A stretch of 64,000 nt of DNA from Blattabacterium sp. (Mastotermes darwiniensis) str. MADAR (GTDB taxonomy: Bacteria > Bacteroidota > Bacteroidia > Flavobacteriales > Blattabacteriaceae): positions 491,672 through 555,671 of the forward strand of contig NC_016146.1 of NCBI RefSeq assembly GCF_000233435.1. Direction: 5' to 3'. Made by a program: the position numbers and the translations under genes. Positions 1-9,657 of the stretch are shown here, one piece after another. Every line of letters starts with the position of its first letter. Within the stretch, counting starts at the first letter, position 1. Under the pieces are notes generated by a model. The model made no database searches. It had not been told where the DNA came from and saw nothing but the letters and a program-made list of their open reading frames with translations.

Positions 1-1292
1 ATATTCAAATTATTTTATCTAAAAAAAACTTAGATAAAAATTTTATAAAAAAAATAACCATCGGAACTTCTATTAAAGTTACAGGGATCGTAACAAAAAG
101 TATAGGGAAAAAACAATCTATAGAACTTTCATCTTTAGATATAAGTATATATGGAGAAGTAAAATCAGAAATTTTTCAAAAATCTATTCTACAACCGAAA
201 AAACATAGTTTAGAACTACTTCGTAAACAAGCTCATTTACGTTTTCGTACAAATATTTTTAGCAGTATTATGCGTATACGTCATCATATAGCTTTTTGTA
301 TCCATAAATATTTTCATGAGAATGGATTTTTTTATATTCATACACCAATTATTACCACTTTAAATTCTGAAGGAGAGGGATCTGGAAAAATGTTTCAGGT
401 AACAACTATGGATTTAAAAAATATTCCATGTATAAAAGAAGAAAATATATATAAAAAAGATTTTTTTAAAAGTAAAACATATCTTAGCGTATCTGGACAG
501 TTAGAAGCAGAAATGGCCTCTTTATCTTTAGGGAAAGTGTATACTTTTGGACCTGTTTTTCGTGCAGAGAATTCCAATACATCACGACATTTATCCGAAT
601 TTTGGATGATAGAACCAGAAATGGCTTTTTATCATTTAGAAGAAAACATGAATTTAGCAGAAGATTTTTTAAAATTTATCATACGATATATTGTTAAAAA
701 TTGTATGGAAGATCTTTCCTTTTTAAAGGATAATATAACAAAATGGAATCAAGAGAAAGAAAAAAAGGGATCCATTTTAGAAAAATTGGAACTTTTAATA
801 GAAATTCCCTTTCAAAGAATCAGTTATACTGAAGCTGTAAGGATTCTTGAAAAAGAGAACAAAAAAGGAAAATTTATTTATCCAGTTATTTGGGGTATGG
901 ATTTGCAATCGGAACATGAACAATACTTAGTGGAATATTTTAAGACTCCTGTAATTGTTTTTGATTATCCGGCTTGTATTAAAGCTTTTTATATGCGTAT
1001 AAATAATGATGAAAAAACGGTTAGAGCTATGGATATTTTATTTCCAGAAATAGGAGAGATCATTGGAGGATCTCAAAGAGAAGAACGTTATGATCTTTTA
1101 TTGAAACGTATAGAAGAAAAAAATATAGAGTATAATAAACTTTGGTGGTATTTAGATACACGTCGTTTTGGTTCTGTTCCTCATAGTGGATTTGGTTTAG
1201 GATTCGATCGTCTAGTTCAATTTATTACAGGAATGAAAAATATTCGTGATATTATTCCTTTTCCAAGGATACCCAATCATGCAGAATTTTAA
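1..1292 (+). CDS. asnS: Asparaginyl-tRNA synthetase, 5' end outside window
   Basis: Charges tRNA-Asn with asparagine in the cytoplasm. The reading frame is open from base 3, well before the first internal ATG at 270, so the gene enters from beyond the window; 429 residues are visible and by family length about 50 N-terminal residues are missing. The visible start is the end of the anticodon-binding OB-fold, followed by the class II core: the stretch RKQAHLRFRTN, then HTPIITTLNSEGEGSGKMFQV, motif 2 FRAENSNTSRHLSEFW, and motif 3 GFGLGFDRLVQF near the C-terminus. Motif 3 has Asp where Glu is commoner in this family. rpoN follows after three bases in the same direction. Confidence 0.95.
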   Translation, partial: IQIILSKKNLDKNFIKKITIGTSIKVTGIVTKSIGKKQSIELSSLDISIYGEVKSEIFQKSILQPKKHSLELLRKQAHLRFRTNIFSSIMRIRHHIAFCIHKYFHENGFFYIHTPIITTLNSEGEGSGKMFQVTTMDLKNIPCIKEENIYKKDFFKSKTYLSVSGQLEAEMASLSLGKVYTFGPVFRAENSNTSRHLSEFWMIEPEMAFYHLEENMNLAEDFLKFIIRYIVKNCMEDLSFLKDNITKWNQEKEKKGSILEKLELLIEIPFQRISYTEAVRILEKENKKGKFIYPVIWGMDLQSEHEQYLVEYFKTPVIVFDYPACIKAFYMRINNDEKTVRAMDILFPEIGEIIGGSQREERYDLLLKRIEEKNIEYNKLWWYLDTRRFGSVPHSGFGLGFDRLVQFITGMKNIRDIIPFPRIPNHAEF

Positions 1293-1295
1293 AAC

Positions 1296-2786
1296 ATGTT
1301 AAAACAAAAATTATTACAAAAAAGACAACAAAAACTTTCTCCACAACAAATTAAGTTAATGAAATTGGTTCAATTATCTACTTTAGATTTTGAACAAAGA
1401 GTGAAACAAGAATTGGAAGAAAATCCAGCTCTTGAAATGGAAGAAGATGGGAGTGATTCAGAAATATCAGAAGAAAATTTGAATTTTCTAGAAGATTCAA
1501 ATCCATCCAATAACAACATGGATAATAATAAAGATGGAGAAACAATAAATAATATTGATGAATACTTAAGTGATGATGAAATTTTAGATTTCAAAAATAA
1601 TAAACACAATCAAAATTTCAGTGAAGAAAAATATATGCCCATAGTTTCTGTTATTTCTTTTCAAGAATATTTAAAAAGTCAGTTACATACTTTTCGTTTC
1701 CTAAGTAAGGAAGACTTATTGATTGCTGATTTTATAATAGGAAGCATAGATGAAAATGGATATATAAGAAGAAAAATATCTGCTATAGTAGATGATATAT
1801 TTTTTAAACTTGGAATATCTGTTACTGTAAAAAAAGTAGAAAAATTACTTTTAAATTATATACAGAAACTAGATCCTATAGGAATAGGAGCTAGAGACTT
1901 ACAAGAATGTCTTCTTCTTCAATTAGAAAATAAGAAACAGTCCATAGAGGTTAATCTTGCTAAAGATATTATACAAAATAATTTTGAATCTTTTACAAAA
2001 AGACATTTTCAAAAATTGAAAAATAAATTAGGAATAACAAGAGATCTTTTACGGAAAGTAATTTTTAAAATTGAAAAATTAAATCCAAAACCAGGAAAAA
2101 TATATTCTGGCAATCATAGAAATTTAGATCATATTATTCCAGATTTTACTATTTGTATTTTAGATGGAAAATTAGAATTATCTCTAAATCATAGAAATAC
2201 TCCAGAATTAAAAGTATCCTCTTTATATATAGATATGTTAAAATCTTATTATCAGTACTCTAAAGAACGAAATATGAAAAAAAATGATGAAAACACTATT
2301 GTTTTTATAAAAAAAAAAATAGATTCTGCAAAATGGTTTGTAGATGCTATTAAAAAACGTCAAAATACACTAATGTTAACCATGAATGCTATTATGGATT
2401 ATCAAAAAGAATATTTTTTCACAGGGGATCCATACAAGATTAAACCTATGATATTAAAAAATATATCCCAAAAAATTGGAGTAGGAATCTCTACTGTTTC
2501 TCGCGTTGCTAATAGCAAATATGTCAATACTCCATACGGAACCTTCTTAATCAAGAGTTTTTTTTCTGAAAAAATGATAAATGAAGAAGGGAAGGAGATC
2601 TCCTCCATTGAGATAAAAAAATTATTGGGAGAATCCATTTATAAAGAAAATAAAAGAAAACCTCTGACTGACGAAAAGTTATCTATAATTCTCAAAAAAA
2701 AAGGTTATATAGTAGCAAGACGTACTGTAGCTAAATATAGAAATCAAATGAAAATACCAGTATCCAGAATGCGAAAAATTTTATAA
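1296..2786 (+). CDS. rpoN: RNA polymerase sigma-54 factor RpoN
   Basis: Alternative sigma factor that directs RNA polymerase to -24/-12 promoters and needs an AAA+ activator to open them. The 496-residue protein has the Gln/Leu-rich activator-interacting region at about 14-48 (LSPQQIKLMKLVQLSTLDF), an acidic linker at about 50-110, a core-binding domain, a helix-turn-helix near 390-415 (ISQKIGVGISTVSRVAN) and the RpoN box at 474-483 (ARRTVAKYRN, last residue Asn rather than the usual Glu). All functional regions are present, so the protein looks active. No activator gene lies in this window. It sits three bases after asnS, and its stop overlaps the tail of the convergent aldehyde dehydrogenase by six bases. 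Confidence 0.95.
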   Translation: MLKQKLLQKRQQKLSPQQIKLMKLVQLSTLDFEQRVKQELEENPALEMEEDGSDSEISEENLNFLEDSNPSNNNMDNNKDGETINNIDEYLSDDEILDFKNNKHNQNFSEEKYMPIVSVISFQEYLKSQLHTFRFLSKEDLLIADFIIGSIDENGYIRRKISAIVDDIFFKLGISVTVKKVEKLLLNYIQKLDPIGIGARDLQECLLLQLENKKQSIEVNLAKDIIQNNFESFTKRHFQKLKNKLGITRDLLRKVIFKIEKLNPKPGKIYSGNHRNLDHIIPDFTICILDGKLELSLNHRNTPELKVSSLYIDMLKSYYQYSKERNMKKNDENTIVFIKKKIDSAKWFVDAIKKRQNTLMLTMNAIMDYQKEYFFTGDPYKIKPMILKNISQKIGVGISTVSRVANSKYVNTPYGTFLIKSFFSEKMINEEGKEISSIEIKKLLGESIYKENKRKPLTDEKLSIILKKKGYIVARRTVAKYRNQMKIPVSRMRKIL

Positions 2787-4148
2787 TTTCCTTTTTTTTA
2801 TAATAATAGTTTTCCAATTAGAGAATTCTTTTATGGATAAAACAGAAAGTTCTCTTCCATATCCAGATTTTTTCACTCCTCCAAAAGGAAAACGAGGATC
2901 TGATTTCACAATTTCATTGATAAAAACCATACCAGTATTTATTTTTTTGGATAATACTTCCGCTTTTTTTAAATCTTTAGTCCAAATAGAAGCTCCTAAT
3001 CCATAACACGTATAATTAACAATAAAAGGAATTTCTTCTTCTTTAGAAAAAGAATAAACCAATCCAATTGGACCAAATATTTCCTCTTTATTATTAGAAT
3101 AATTTTCCATCTTTATCTTCAACAAAGATGGAGAAAAAAAGTTACCATCTCTTGTAGATTCTAAGCATACTGTTCCTCCATTCGAAATAACTTTCTTATA
3201 TTGTTGATGTAATTTTTCAGATAAATCAATACGAGAAATATAACCTATTTTAGTATATTTTTCATATAGATCTCCTCTATGATATTTTTTCATTTCTTGA
3301 ATAACCAGATCTATAAAATCATCTACAATAGAATTATCTACAATAAAACGTTTAGCAGAAATACAGGACTGTCCTGTATTGTTTAATCTAGATTTTGTAG
3401 CAAATTTCGCCGATTCTTGAATATTATTGACATCTTTCATGACTACAAATGCATCATTTCCTCCTAATTCTAAAATAGACTTTTTAATATACTTTCCGGA
3501 TAAATATCCTATATGACTTCCTGTTAAATGGCTTCCTGTAAAAGCAACTCCTTGTATGATAGAATGGGCTATTAAAGATTCTATTTGATGGTTTTCTACT
3601 AAAAAAACTTGAAAAACACCTTTTGGAAACCCAGATTCAACGAATATCTTTTCTAAAAGAATAGAACACCCTGCAGTATTAATAGCTGGTTTAAGAATCA
3701 TTACATTTCCTAATAAAATATTAGGAATGGTACATCTGATAGTTTGCCAAATAGGATAGTTCCAAGGCATAATTCCTAATATAGCCCCTATAGGCTCAAA
3801 TATAATATAAGATTTTTCATATTCAGTAGATATGTTTTTAAAAAAGATAGATTCTTCCAAAGAAGAATAATATTTGCACAAATTAATACTTTTATTTATT
3901 TCTTCACGTGATTGAGTTATAGGTTTTCCCATTTCTTGGGTAATGGAATACGATAATATATCTAGTCCTTCTTGCATACGATAAGATAATCTCGTTATAC
4001 TTTTTACCCTAGAATAAAAAGAAGATCCTTTCCATTCTTCATAAGCTTTATGAGCTATAATAAGCTTATCCTTAATTTCTTTTTCTTTTAGAAAGGAATA
4101 AGTATTTATTATACTATTATCTACGGGATTAATAGTTTGGAACTTCAT
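2781..4148 (-). CDS. NAD(P)-dependent aldehyde dehydrogenase, succinate-semialdehyde type
   Basis: Oxidises an aldehyde to the acid with NAD(P); the closest family is succinate-semialdehyde dehydrogenase, giving succinate for the TCA cycle. At 455 residues it has the usual length. Visible features are the MPWNYPIWQ segment at 127-135, the catalytic base Glu227 in ELGGND and the nucleophile Cys262 in NTGQSCISAKR. It is the last gene of a minus-strand run metE-sufE-this gene, with 14 bases to sufE, so cotranscription is likely. The substrate is inferred from resemblance to the short bacterial GabD/Sad group; another semialdehyde is possible. Confidence 0.8.
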   Translation of the reverse strand: MKFQTINPVDNSIINTYSFLKEKEIKDKLIIAHKAYEEWKGSSFYSRVKSITRLSYRMQEGLDILSYSITQEMGKPITQSREEINKSINLCKYYSSLEESIFFKNISTEYEKSYIIFEPIGAILGIMPWNYPIWQTIRCTIPNILLGNVMILKPAINTAGCSILLEKIFVESGFPKGVFQVFLVENHQIESLIAHSIIQGVAFTGSHLTGSHIGYLSGKYIKKSILELGGNDAFVVMKDVNNIQESAKFATKSRLNNTGQSCISAKRFIVDNSIVDDFIDLVIQEMKKYHRGDLYEKYTKIGYISRIDLSEKLHQQYKKVISNGGTVCLESTRDGNFFSPSLLKIKMENYSNNKEEIFGPIGLVYSFSKEEEIPFIVNYTCYGLGASIWTKDLKKAEVLSKKINTGMVFINEIVKSDPRFPFGGVKKSGYGRELSVLSIKEFSNWKTIIIKKRKL

Positions 4149-4162
4149 AATTTTTAAAAATT

Positions 4163-4608
4163 TTATTGAATTTTACCACTCAATCTAACAGAAATTTTTT
4201 CATTAAAAGCTATTGCATAAAACTTAATTTTTTTTAACAACAAAAGAATACCATTAGCTCGAATTGGGGATAAAAATGTTTGAAATCCTATTTCATAAAT
4301 AAAATTAGCCCTAGATGAAATAATTTCAAAAGGGAAATGTCCTGAATACACACGAATCATAATAGCAGCGATCCCTCTAGGTAACAAAGCATCACTATCT
4401 GCATCAAAAAAAACACGACTACCCTTTAATTTAGCTTCTAACCAAACTTTAGATTGACATCCATAAATTAATTTATCTTCGGATCTAAAATTATCGGATT
4501 TTTTTGGTAACTCTTTTCCTAAATCTATAAGATATTCATATTTTTCTTCCCAATTTTTGAGAAAAAAAAATTCTTTTTTTATTATTTCTTCTTTATTTTG
4601 TAACGTCA
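4163..4608 (-). CDS. sufE: SufE-type cysteine desulfuration protein
   Basis: Accepts persulfide sulfur from the SufS cysteine desulfurase and passes it to the SufBCD scaffold for Fe-S cluster assembly. The acceptor cysteine lies in GCQSKVWLEA. A TTG at 4627 would add six residues, but from the ATG at 4608 the protein is 148 residues and the cysteine falls at position 51, the same number as in E. coli SufE, so I chose the ATG. The rest matches the family, with the RGIAAIMIRVYSG and LSPIRANGI segments. It lies between metE and the aldehyde dehydrogenase on the same strand. Partner suf genes are not in the window. Confidence 0.9.
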
Positions 4609-4649
4609 TTGCAAATATTTTACGCAAATATAAGATCCTTAATATTTTT

Positions 4650-6944
4650 TCATATTAATTGATCCATTTTTTTTCTAGCAATTTTTGCAGCTTCCGTCAT
4701 ATTTTTAAGGGATTTTATAACTTCATTCCATTTTCTAGTTTTTAATCCACAATCTGGATTAATCCAAATATTTCTGATTGGTATTTTATTGGAAGCCTTT
4801 TTAATTAAATCTAATATTTCTTCTACAGTAGGAATTCTTGGAGAGTGAATATCGTATACTCCTGGTCCAATTTCATTAGGATAAGAAAATTCTGAAAAAC
4901 CCTTTAATAACTCCATCTTAGAACGAGATGTTTCTATAGTAATAACATCTGCATCTAGATCCGATATAGGTTTCAATATATCGTTGAATTCACTATAACA
5001 CATATGTGTATGAATTTGTGTTTCATCTTTTACTCCACTTGAAGCAATACGAAATGCTTTAATAGACCAATTAAAATAAGACGTCCAATCCTTTTTCTTC
5101 AAAGGTAATCCTTCTCTAAGAGCAGGTTCATCAATTTGAATAATTCTAATTCCAGAATCTTCTAAGGATTTTACCTCATCCCTAATAGCCAAAGCAATCT
5201 GATAAGCCGTAGTAGAAATGGGTTGATCATCTCTAACAAAAGACCACTGTAAAATAGTTACAGGACCGGTTAACATTCCTTTCATTAACTTCTTGGTTTT
5301 AGACTGAGCAAAACAAATCCAATCCACAGTCATTTCACCAATTCTACCTACATCTCCATAAATAACAGGAGGTTTTACACAACGACTTCCATAACTCTGA
5401 ACCCATCCATTGTCAGTAGAAATAAATCCCTTCAATTTTTCTGAAAAAAATTCAACCATATCGTTTCTCTCAAATTCTCCATGGACTAAAACATCTAAAT
5501 TGATTTCTTCTTGTTTTCGAATAACCTCTACAATCAACTCTTGAATTTTATTTTCATATTCTTTTTTACTTAATTCTTTTTTTCGTAATTTACTCCTTAA
5601 AATACGAATTTCTTTAGTTTGAGGAAATGAACCAATAGTAGTGGTAGGAAAAAAAGGAAAATTAAATTTTTCATGCTGTTTTTTCTGACGAATTTTAAAG
5701 GAACTTTTTCTTTTTATATCATTTTCTTTTATTTTTCTCACTCTTTCTTTGATCTTGGTATCATGAATAAAGGAAGAAGTCTTAGCCTTTTCTAATAAAT
5801 CAAAATTTTTTAATAAAATATCCTTATTTCCTTTTAGAATATTTTCTAAATCACTTAATTCATAAATCTTTTGTTTAGCAAAACAAATTATTTCTTTGAT
5901 ATCATTAGGAATGGAATATTCGTATTCTATATCTATAGGAATATGTAAAAGAGAAGAATTAGGAGCGATCATTACTCTTTTATCTCCCAATAATTCTATG
6001 GATCTTTCGATTTTTTTAATGGAATGAACATAATTATTTTTCCATATATTTCTTCCATTTATCAATCCTAAAGATAAAATCATTTTTTTTTCCATCAAAA
6101 AATCTAGAATAAATTCTAATTGTCCTGGATCTTCTATTACATCAATATGTAAAGCTTGTATAGAAATATCCTTAATAAGAGAAATATTTTCTAAAATTCC
6201 ATCAAAATAAGAGGTGAGCAATATATTTACTTCAGAACAAAGTTTAGATATTTCCTGATAAGCGTATTGAAAAGCCTCTATTTCTTTTTGAGACAAATCT
6301 AAAACTAAAATAGGTTCATCTATTTGAATCCAAGTAGATCCTTGATTCTTTAATTTTTTAATTATTTGTATATAAACAGGAATAAGATTTTCAATCAAAT
6401 CCATTCTATGAAATGAATTTTCTTTTTCTTTTCCCAAAAAAAGATAGGTAATAGGACCTATCAAAACAGGTTTTGGAATAGATTTAATCTCTTTTTTTAT
6501 TTCTTCAAATTCATCAAATATTTTATTGGAAAAAATATGAAATTTTTGATTTTTGTGAAATTCCGGAACTATATAATGATAATTAGTATTAAACCATTTA
6601 GTCATTTCCATAGCCTTTACATCCCATCCATTTTTTTGAAATCCTCTAGCCATAGAAAAATAAAGATCAATTTTTTCATTAATGATAGGAATTGACAAAT
6701 AAGGATCCGGAATGCATCCCAATAATAAAGACATATCTAAAACATGATCATAAAAACTAAAATCATTACACGGAATCAAATCTAAACCTGATTTTTCTTG
6801 TATTTTCCAATTTTCTTTTCGTATTTTTTTTCCAATTTCAAATAACTTATTTGAATCTATTTTATTGTACCAATAAGCTTCACAAGCTTTTTTTAATTCT
6901 CTTTGTATTCCTATACGAGGATAACCTAAATTATGTTTCAACAT
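4650..6944 (-). CDS. metE: Cobalamin-independent methionine synthase
   Basis: Transfers a methyl group from 5-methyltetrahydropteroyl-polyglutamate to homocysteine, the last step of methionine synthesis, without vitamin B12. The 764 residues are full length: an N-terminal folate-side barrel starting HNLGYPRIGIQRELKKA, a linker near 400-430 and a C-terminal catalytic barrel beginning FPTTTIGSFPQT. Zinc and homocysteine ligands are visible in THMCYSEF and, near the end, Cys732 in NPDCGLKTR. It is the first gene of the metE-sufE-dehydrogenase run; a TAGTTTTTG sequence (one base longer than the usual TAnnTTTG box) lies 24 bases before the start. Retention of metE fits a symbiont that supplies amino acids. 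Confidence 0.97.
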   Translation of the reverse strand: MLKHNLGYPRIGIQRELKKACEAYWYNKIDSNKLFEIGKKIRKENWKIQEKSGLDLIPCNDFSFYDHVLDMSLLLGCIPDPYLSIPIINEKIDLYFSMARGFQKNGWDVKAMEMTKWFNTNYHYIVPEFHKNQKFHIFSNKIFDEFEEIKKEIKSIPKPVLIGPITYLFLGKEKENSFHRMDLIENLIPVYIQIIKKLKNQGSTWIQIDEPILVLDLSQKEIEAFQYAYQEISKLCSEVNILLTSYFDGILENISLIKDISIQALHIDVIEDPGQLEFILDFLMEKKMILSLGLINGRNIWKNNYVHSIKKIERSIELLGDKRVMIAPNSSLLHIPIDIEYEYSIPNDIKEIICFAKQKIYELSDLENILKGNKDILLKNFDLLEKAKTSSFIHDTKIKERVRKIKENDIKRKSSFKIRQKKQHEKFNFPFFPTTTIGSFPQTKEIRILRSKLRKKELSKKEYENKIQELIVEVIRKQEEINLDVLVHGEFERNDMVEFFSEKLKGFISTDNGWVQSYGSRCVKPPVIYGDVGRIGEMTVDWICFAQSKTKKLMKGMLTGPVTILQWSFVRDDQPISTTAYQIALAIRDEVKSLEDSGIRIIQIDEPALREGLPLKKKDWTSYFNWSIKAFRIASSGVKDETQIHTHMCYSEFNDILKPISDLDADVITIETSRSKMELLKGFSEFSYPNEIGPGVYDIHSPRIPTVEEILDLIKKASNKIPIRNIWINPDCGLKTRKWNEVIKSLKNMTEAAKIARKKMDQLI

Positions 6945-7015
6945 AAACCAATTATTTTTATTTCAATTCAAAAACTATCACAGACCAAATGAACAAAAAA
7001 AAATAAAAAGTTGGA

Positions 7016-8215
7016 TCATTCATCCATCGAATGATATAAATATTTTAAAATTTCTTTATCCAATAGAGAAAAAGTAACATCTCTTCTCTTCATCATTATA
7101 TCAGCAGTTTCACATACTTTTTTAAAAGAAATGATTTTCCTCTCTTGTATTCCTCCTAAGGAAAAAGAAGGAATATATCTAGGTGGAAAACCATAACCAA
7201 AAATACTTGCATTAACACCTACTATCGTAGCTGTATTAAATTGAGTATTAATTGAAGATTTGGAATAATCTCCCATTATCATTCCAAAAAATTGAACATC
7301 AATAGGACAAAAACTTTTTTTTTCGTAATTCCAAACTGTAACTTTAGAATAGTCATTTCTTAAATTGGAAATATTAGTTCCAGCTCCTAAATTACACCAT
7401 TCTCCCAAAATTGTATTTCCCAAAAAACCATCATGAGCTTTATTAGAATAAGAAAAAATTACAGAATTTTTTATTTCCCCACCTATTTTACAAAAAGGAC
7501 CAATGGTCGTTCCTCCATATATTTTAGTTCCCATATTTAAAATCGATTTTTTACAAATAGCGGCTGGTCCTCTAATCATAGATCCTTCCATAATTTGAAC
7601 TCCTTTTCCAAGGTATATAGGACCAAATTTAGCGTTTAATACAATATTTTCTGTTGTCATATCTTCTTCTAAAAAGATTTTTTCTTTAGAGATAATGTGA
7701 TTATTTCCAAATAAAGAAAAAGAATTTTTTCCTTTTGTTAAAAACAAAAAATCTTTTTCTAATACAATTTCATTGTTCATAAAAATATCCCATGGTTTTT
7801 GAATGTCAACTACCTGGTTGATGTAGCATTTTTTTTTATAACCATTTAATGCTTGTAATGAAAAAGGATTTTCAAAAGAAAAATGAGACTTTCGTACAGC
7901 TACAATTTTTTCTTTAAAAAAAACCGCCTCATTTTCTCTTAATTCAAAAATTATTTGAATCAATTCTTCATTTGGAAGAAATGAAGAATTGATTATTAAT
8001 ACATTTTTGTATATTCCTTTCTTGCCCATTACAAAAGAATATTTTTTTGAAAGATATGGTTTCGTTATAACAAAAGCTTTTCCTCCAATATATCTTTCCC
8101 ATCTTTCTCTTATTGTGAAAATCCCTAAACGAATTTCTGATATAGGTCTAGTAAATGTAAGAGGCAGCAAATTTTTCCATTCTATACTTCCATCATACAA
8201 TATGAAATAATCCAT
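7016..8215 (-). CDS. Alternative GlmU-type sugar nucleotidyltransferase/acetyltransferase
   Basis: Belongs to the Bacteroidetes GlmU-like family (TIGR03991 group), proposed to make UDP-N-acetylglucosamine for peptidoglycan and lipid A. The N-terminus YFILYDGSIEWKNLLPLTF and the segment TRPISEIRLGIFTIRERW are characteristic. The C-terminal half (about 190-340) reads as a left-handed beta-helix with hexapeptide-like repeats such as GPIYLGKGVQIMEGSMIRGP and KIYGGTTIGPFCKIGGEIK. The usual GlmU nucleotide loop LAAGxGTRM is absent, as in this alternative family. It follows rpmE2 and fabH on the same strand, 18 bases after rpmE2. The enzymatic role is by family only. Confidence 0.85.
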   Translation of the reverse strand: MDYFILYDGSIEWKNLLPLTFTRPISEIRLGIFTIRERWERYIGGKAFVITKPYLSKKYSFVMGKKGIYKNVLIINSSFLPNEELIQIIFELRENEAVFFKEKIVAVRKSHFSFENPFSLQALNGYKKKCYINQVVDIQKPWDIFMNNEIVLEKDFLFLTKGKNSFSLFGNNHIISKEKIFLEEDMTTENIVLNAKFGPIYLGKGVQIMEGSMIRGPAAICKKSILNMGTKIYGGTTIGPFCKIGGEIKNSVIFSYSNKAHDGFLGNTILGEWCNLGAGTNISNLRNDYSKVTVWNYEKKSFCPIDVQFFGMIMGDYSKSSINTQFNTATIVGVNASIFGYGFPPRYIPSFSLGGIQERKIISFKKVCETADIMMKRRDVTFSLLDKEILKYLYHSMDE

Positions 8216-8233
8216 AAATAAGTAATTTCTATT

Positions 8234-8491
8234 CTATAAATTTTTTTTATATTTTTCGTATTTTTTATTAAACTTTTCTGCTGGTCCCGTTTTCCCTGAG
8301 AATCTTTTTTCTCCAGTAAAAAATGGATGAGAAAAACTGGAAATTTCCATTTTATACAATGGATAAACCAATCCATTTATTTTTATAGATTCTTTTGTCT
8401 TTACGGTCGATCTGCATATAAATATATTTTCGTTATTTATATCTTTAAAAACCACAGATCTATAATTTTTTGGATGTATTTTTTTATTCAT
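8234..8491 (-). CDS. rpmE2: Ribosomal protein L31 type B
   Basis: Small component of the large ribosomal subunit. The 85-residue protein begins MNKKIHPKNYRSVVFKD and carries the type-B hallmarks: the inserted STVKT segment, then YPLYKMEISSFSHPFFTGE and the C-terminal GPAEKFNKKY. It lacks the CxxC zinc motifs of type A L31, so it is the zinc-free form. Its start overlaps the end of fabH by eight bases and it is followed by the alternative glmU gene, so the three are likely one transcript. Confidence 0.97.
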   Translation of the reverse strand: MNKKIHPKNYRSVVFKDINNENIFICRSTVKTKESIKINGLVYPLYKMEISSFSHPFFTGEKRFSGKTGPAEKFNKKYEKYKKNL

Positions 8492-9593
8492 AATGTTTTT
8501 TTTTTGGAAACCGATAAATCATTCCATTAATATTCATTCCTGCTCCTAATGAAGCCATTAATATAGTATCTCCAGGATGAATTTCATGAGGAAGCATCCT
8601 TTTTTGTAGAATCAAATCCAACAAAGTTGGAACAGTTGCTACGGAAGAATTTCCATATTTTTGAATGGTCATTGGCATTAATTTTTTACAAAAATCCTTA
8701 GTTTTTGCATTATTATAATTATACAATTTCAATAATCTTTTTAAAATAGCATAATCCATTTTTGCATTAGCTTGATGAATAAGAATTTTTTTAATGTCTT
8801 TCAGATGTAAATTTGCATGATCCAATATTCTTTTTAACATGATTGGAACTTCTGTTAATGCATATTCATAAATACGTCTTCCATTCATTCTAATATTGAC
8901 TAGAGATTTTTTATAACTAGGATTCAAAGATGGTCCATTATTTAGATAATGAAGTTCTTCATTGTTGTTACACTGAGTATCGTAATAAATGATTCCGAGA
9001 TTTTCTTCTTCTATTTCAATAGAAGATAAAACAGCAGCACCTGCTCCATCTGAAAAGATCATGGAATTTCTATCATGCGGATCTATAGCTTTGGATAAAG
9101 TTTCAGAACTAGTGATCAAAATATTTTTTGCATATTTAGCTTGCAGAAGCTGATCAGCCAATATCATCCCTTCTATCCATCCTGTACACCCAAATATCAT
9201 ATCATATGGACGACATTTCTTATTTTTTATTTCAAGTTTATTTTTCACTCTAGCAGCTATAGAAGGCATTAAATCCGATTGAAAAGAAATAGGATTAATA
9301 TCTCCATAATTGTGGGCAGAAATAATATAATCTATTTCTTCTTTATAAATTTTAGAGTTATTCAAAGCTCTTTTTGCGGCAATAGTAGCTATATCAGAAT
9401 TTAATAAGGAATTATTAATATATCTTCTTTCTTCTATTTCTGTAATTTTTTGAAACTTATTGATTATTTCTTCATTAGATTTTTCAATTTTCAATCCTTT
9501 TTGATCGTAAAATACGTATTTTAAAAAATGATTACTCTTTATTATATTTTTTGGCAAATAGTGTCCAGTACCTGTAATGATGGATCGAATCAT
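8484..9593 (-). CDS. fabH: 3-oxoacyl-ACP synthase III (FabH family)
   Basis: Starts fatty-acid synthesis by condensing acetyl-CoA or a related acyl-CoA with malonyl-ACP. A longer open frame reaches 9665, but the ATG at 9593 gives the family N-terminus MIRSIITGTGHYLP and a 369-residue protein, so I chose it. The Cys-His-Asn triad is visible: Cys136 in FGCTGWIEG, His in IHQANAKMD and Asn in YGNSSVATVP. It is divergent from ubiE, whose ATG is at 9658, and heads the fabH-rpmE2-glmU-like run. fabF, fabG and acpP elsewhere in the window complete much of the type II pathway. Confidence 0.93.
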   Translation of the reverse strand: MIRSIITGTGHYLPKNIIKSNHFLKYVFYDQKGLKIEKSNEEIINKFQKITEIEERRYINNSLLNSDIATIAAKRALNNSKIYKEEIDYIISAHNYGDINPISFQSDLMPSIAARVKNKLEIKNKKCRPYDMIFGCTGWIEGMILADQLLQAKYAKNILITSSETLSKAIDPHDRNSMIFSDGAGAAVLSSIEIEEENLGIIYYDTQCNNNEELHYLNNGPSLNPSYKKSLVNIRMNGRRIYEYALTEVPIMLKRILDHANLHLKDIKKILIHQANAKMDYAILKRLLKLYNYNNAKTKDFCKKLMPMTIQKYGNSSVATVPTLLDLILQKRMLPHEIHPGDTILMASLGAGMNINGMIYRFPKKKHYE

Positions 9594-9657
9594 TTTTTTT
9601 AAATAAAATTCTTTGAAAGAATCGTTTTTCTTAAGTAAATTATGATAAAATAATATT

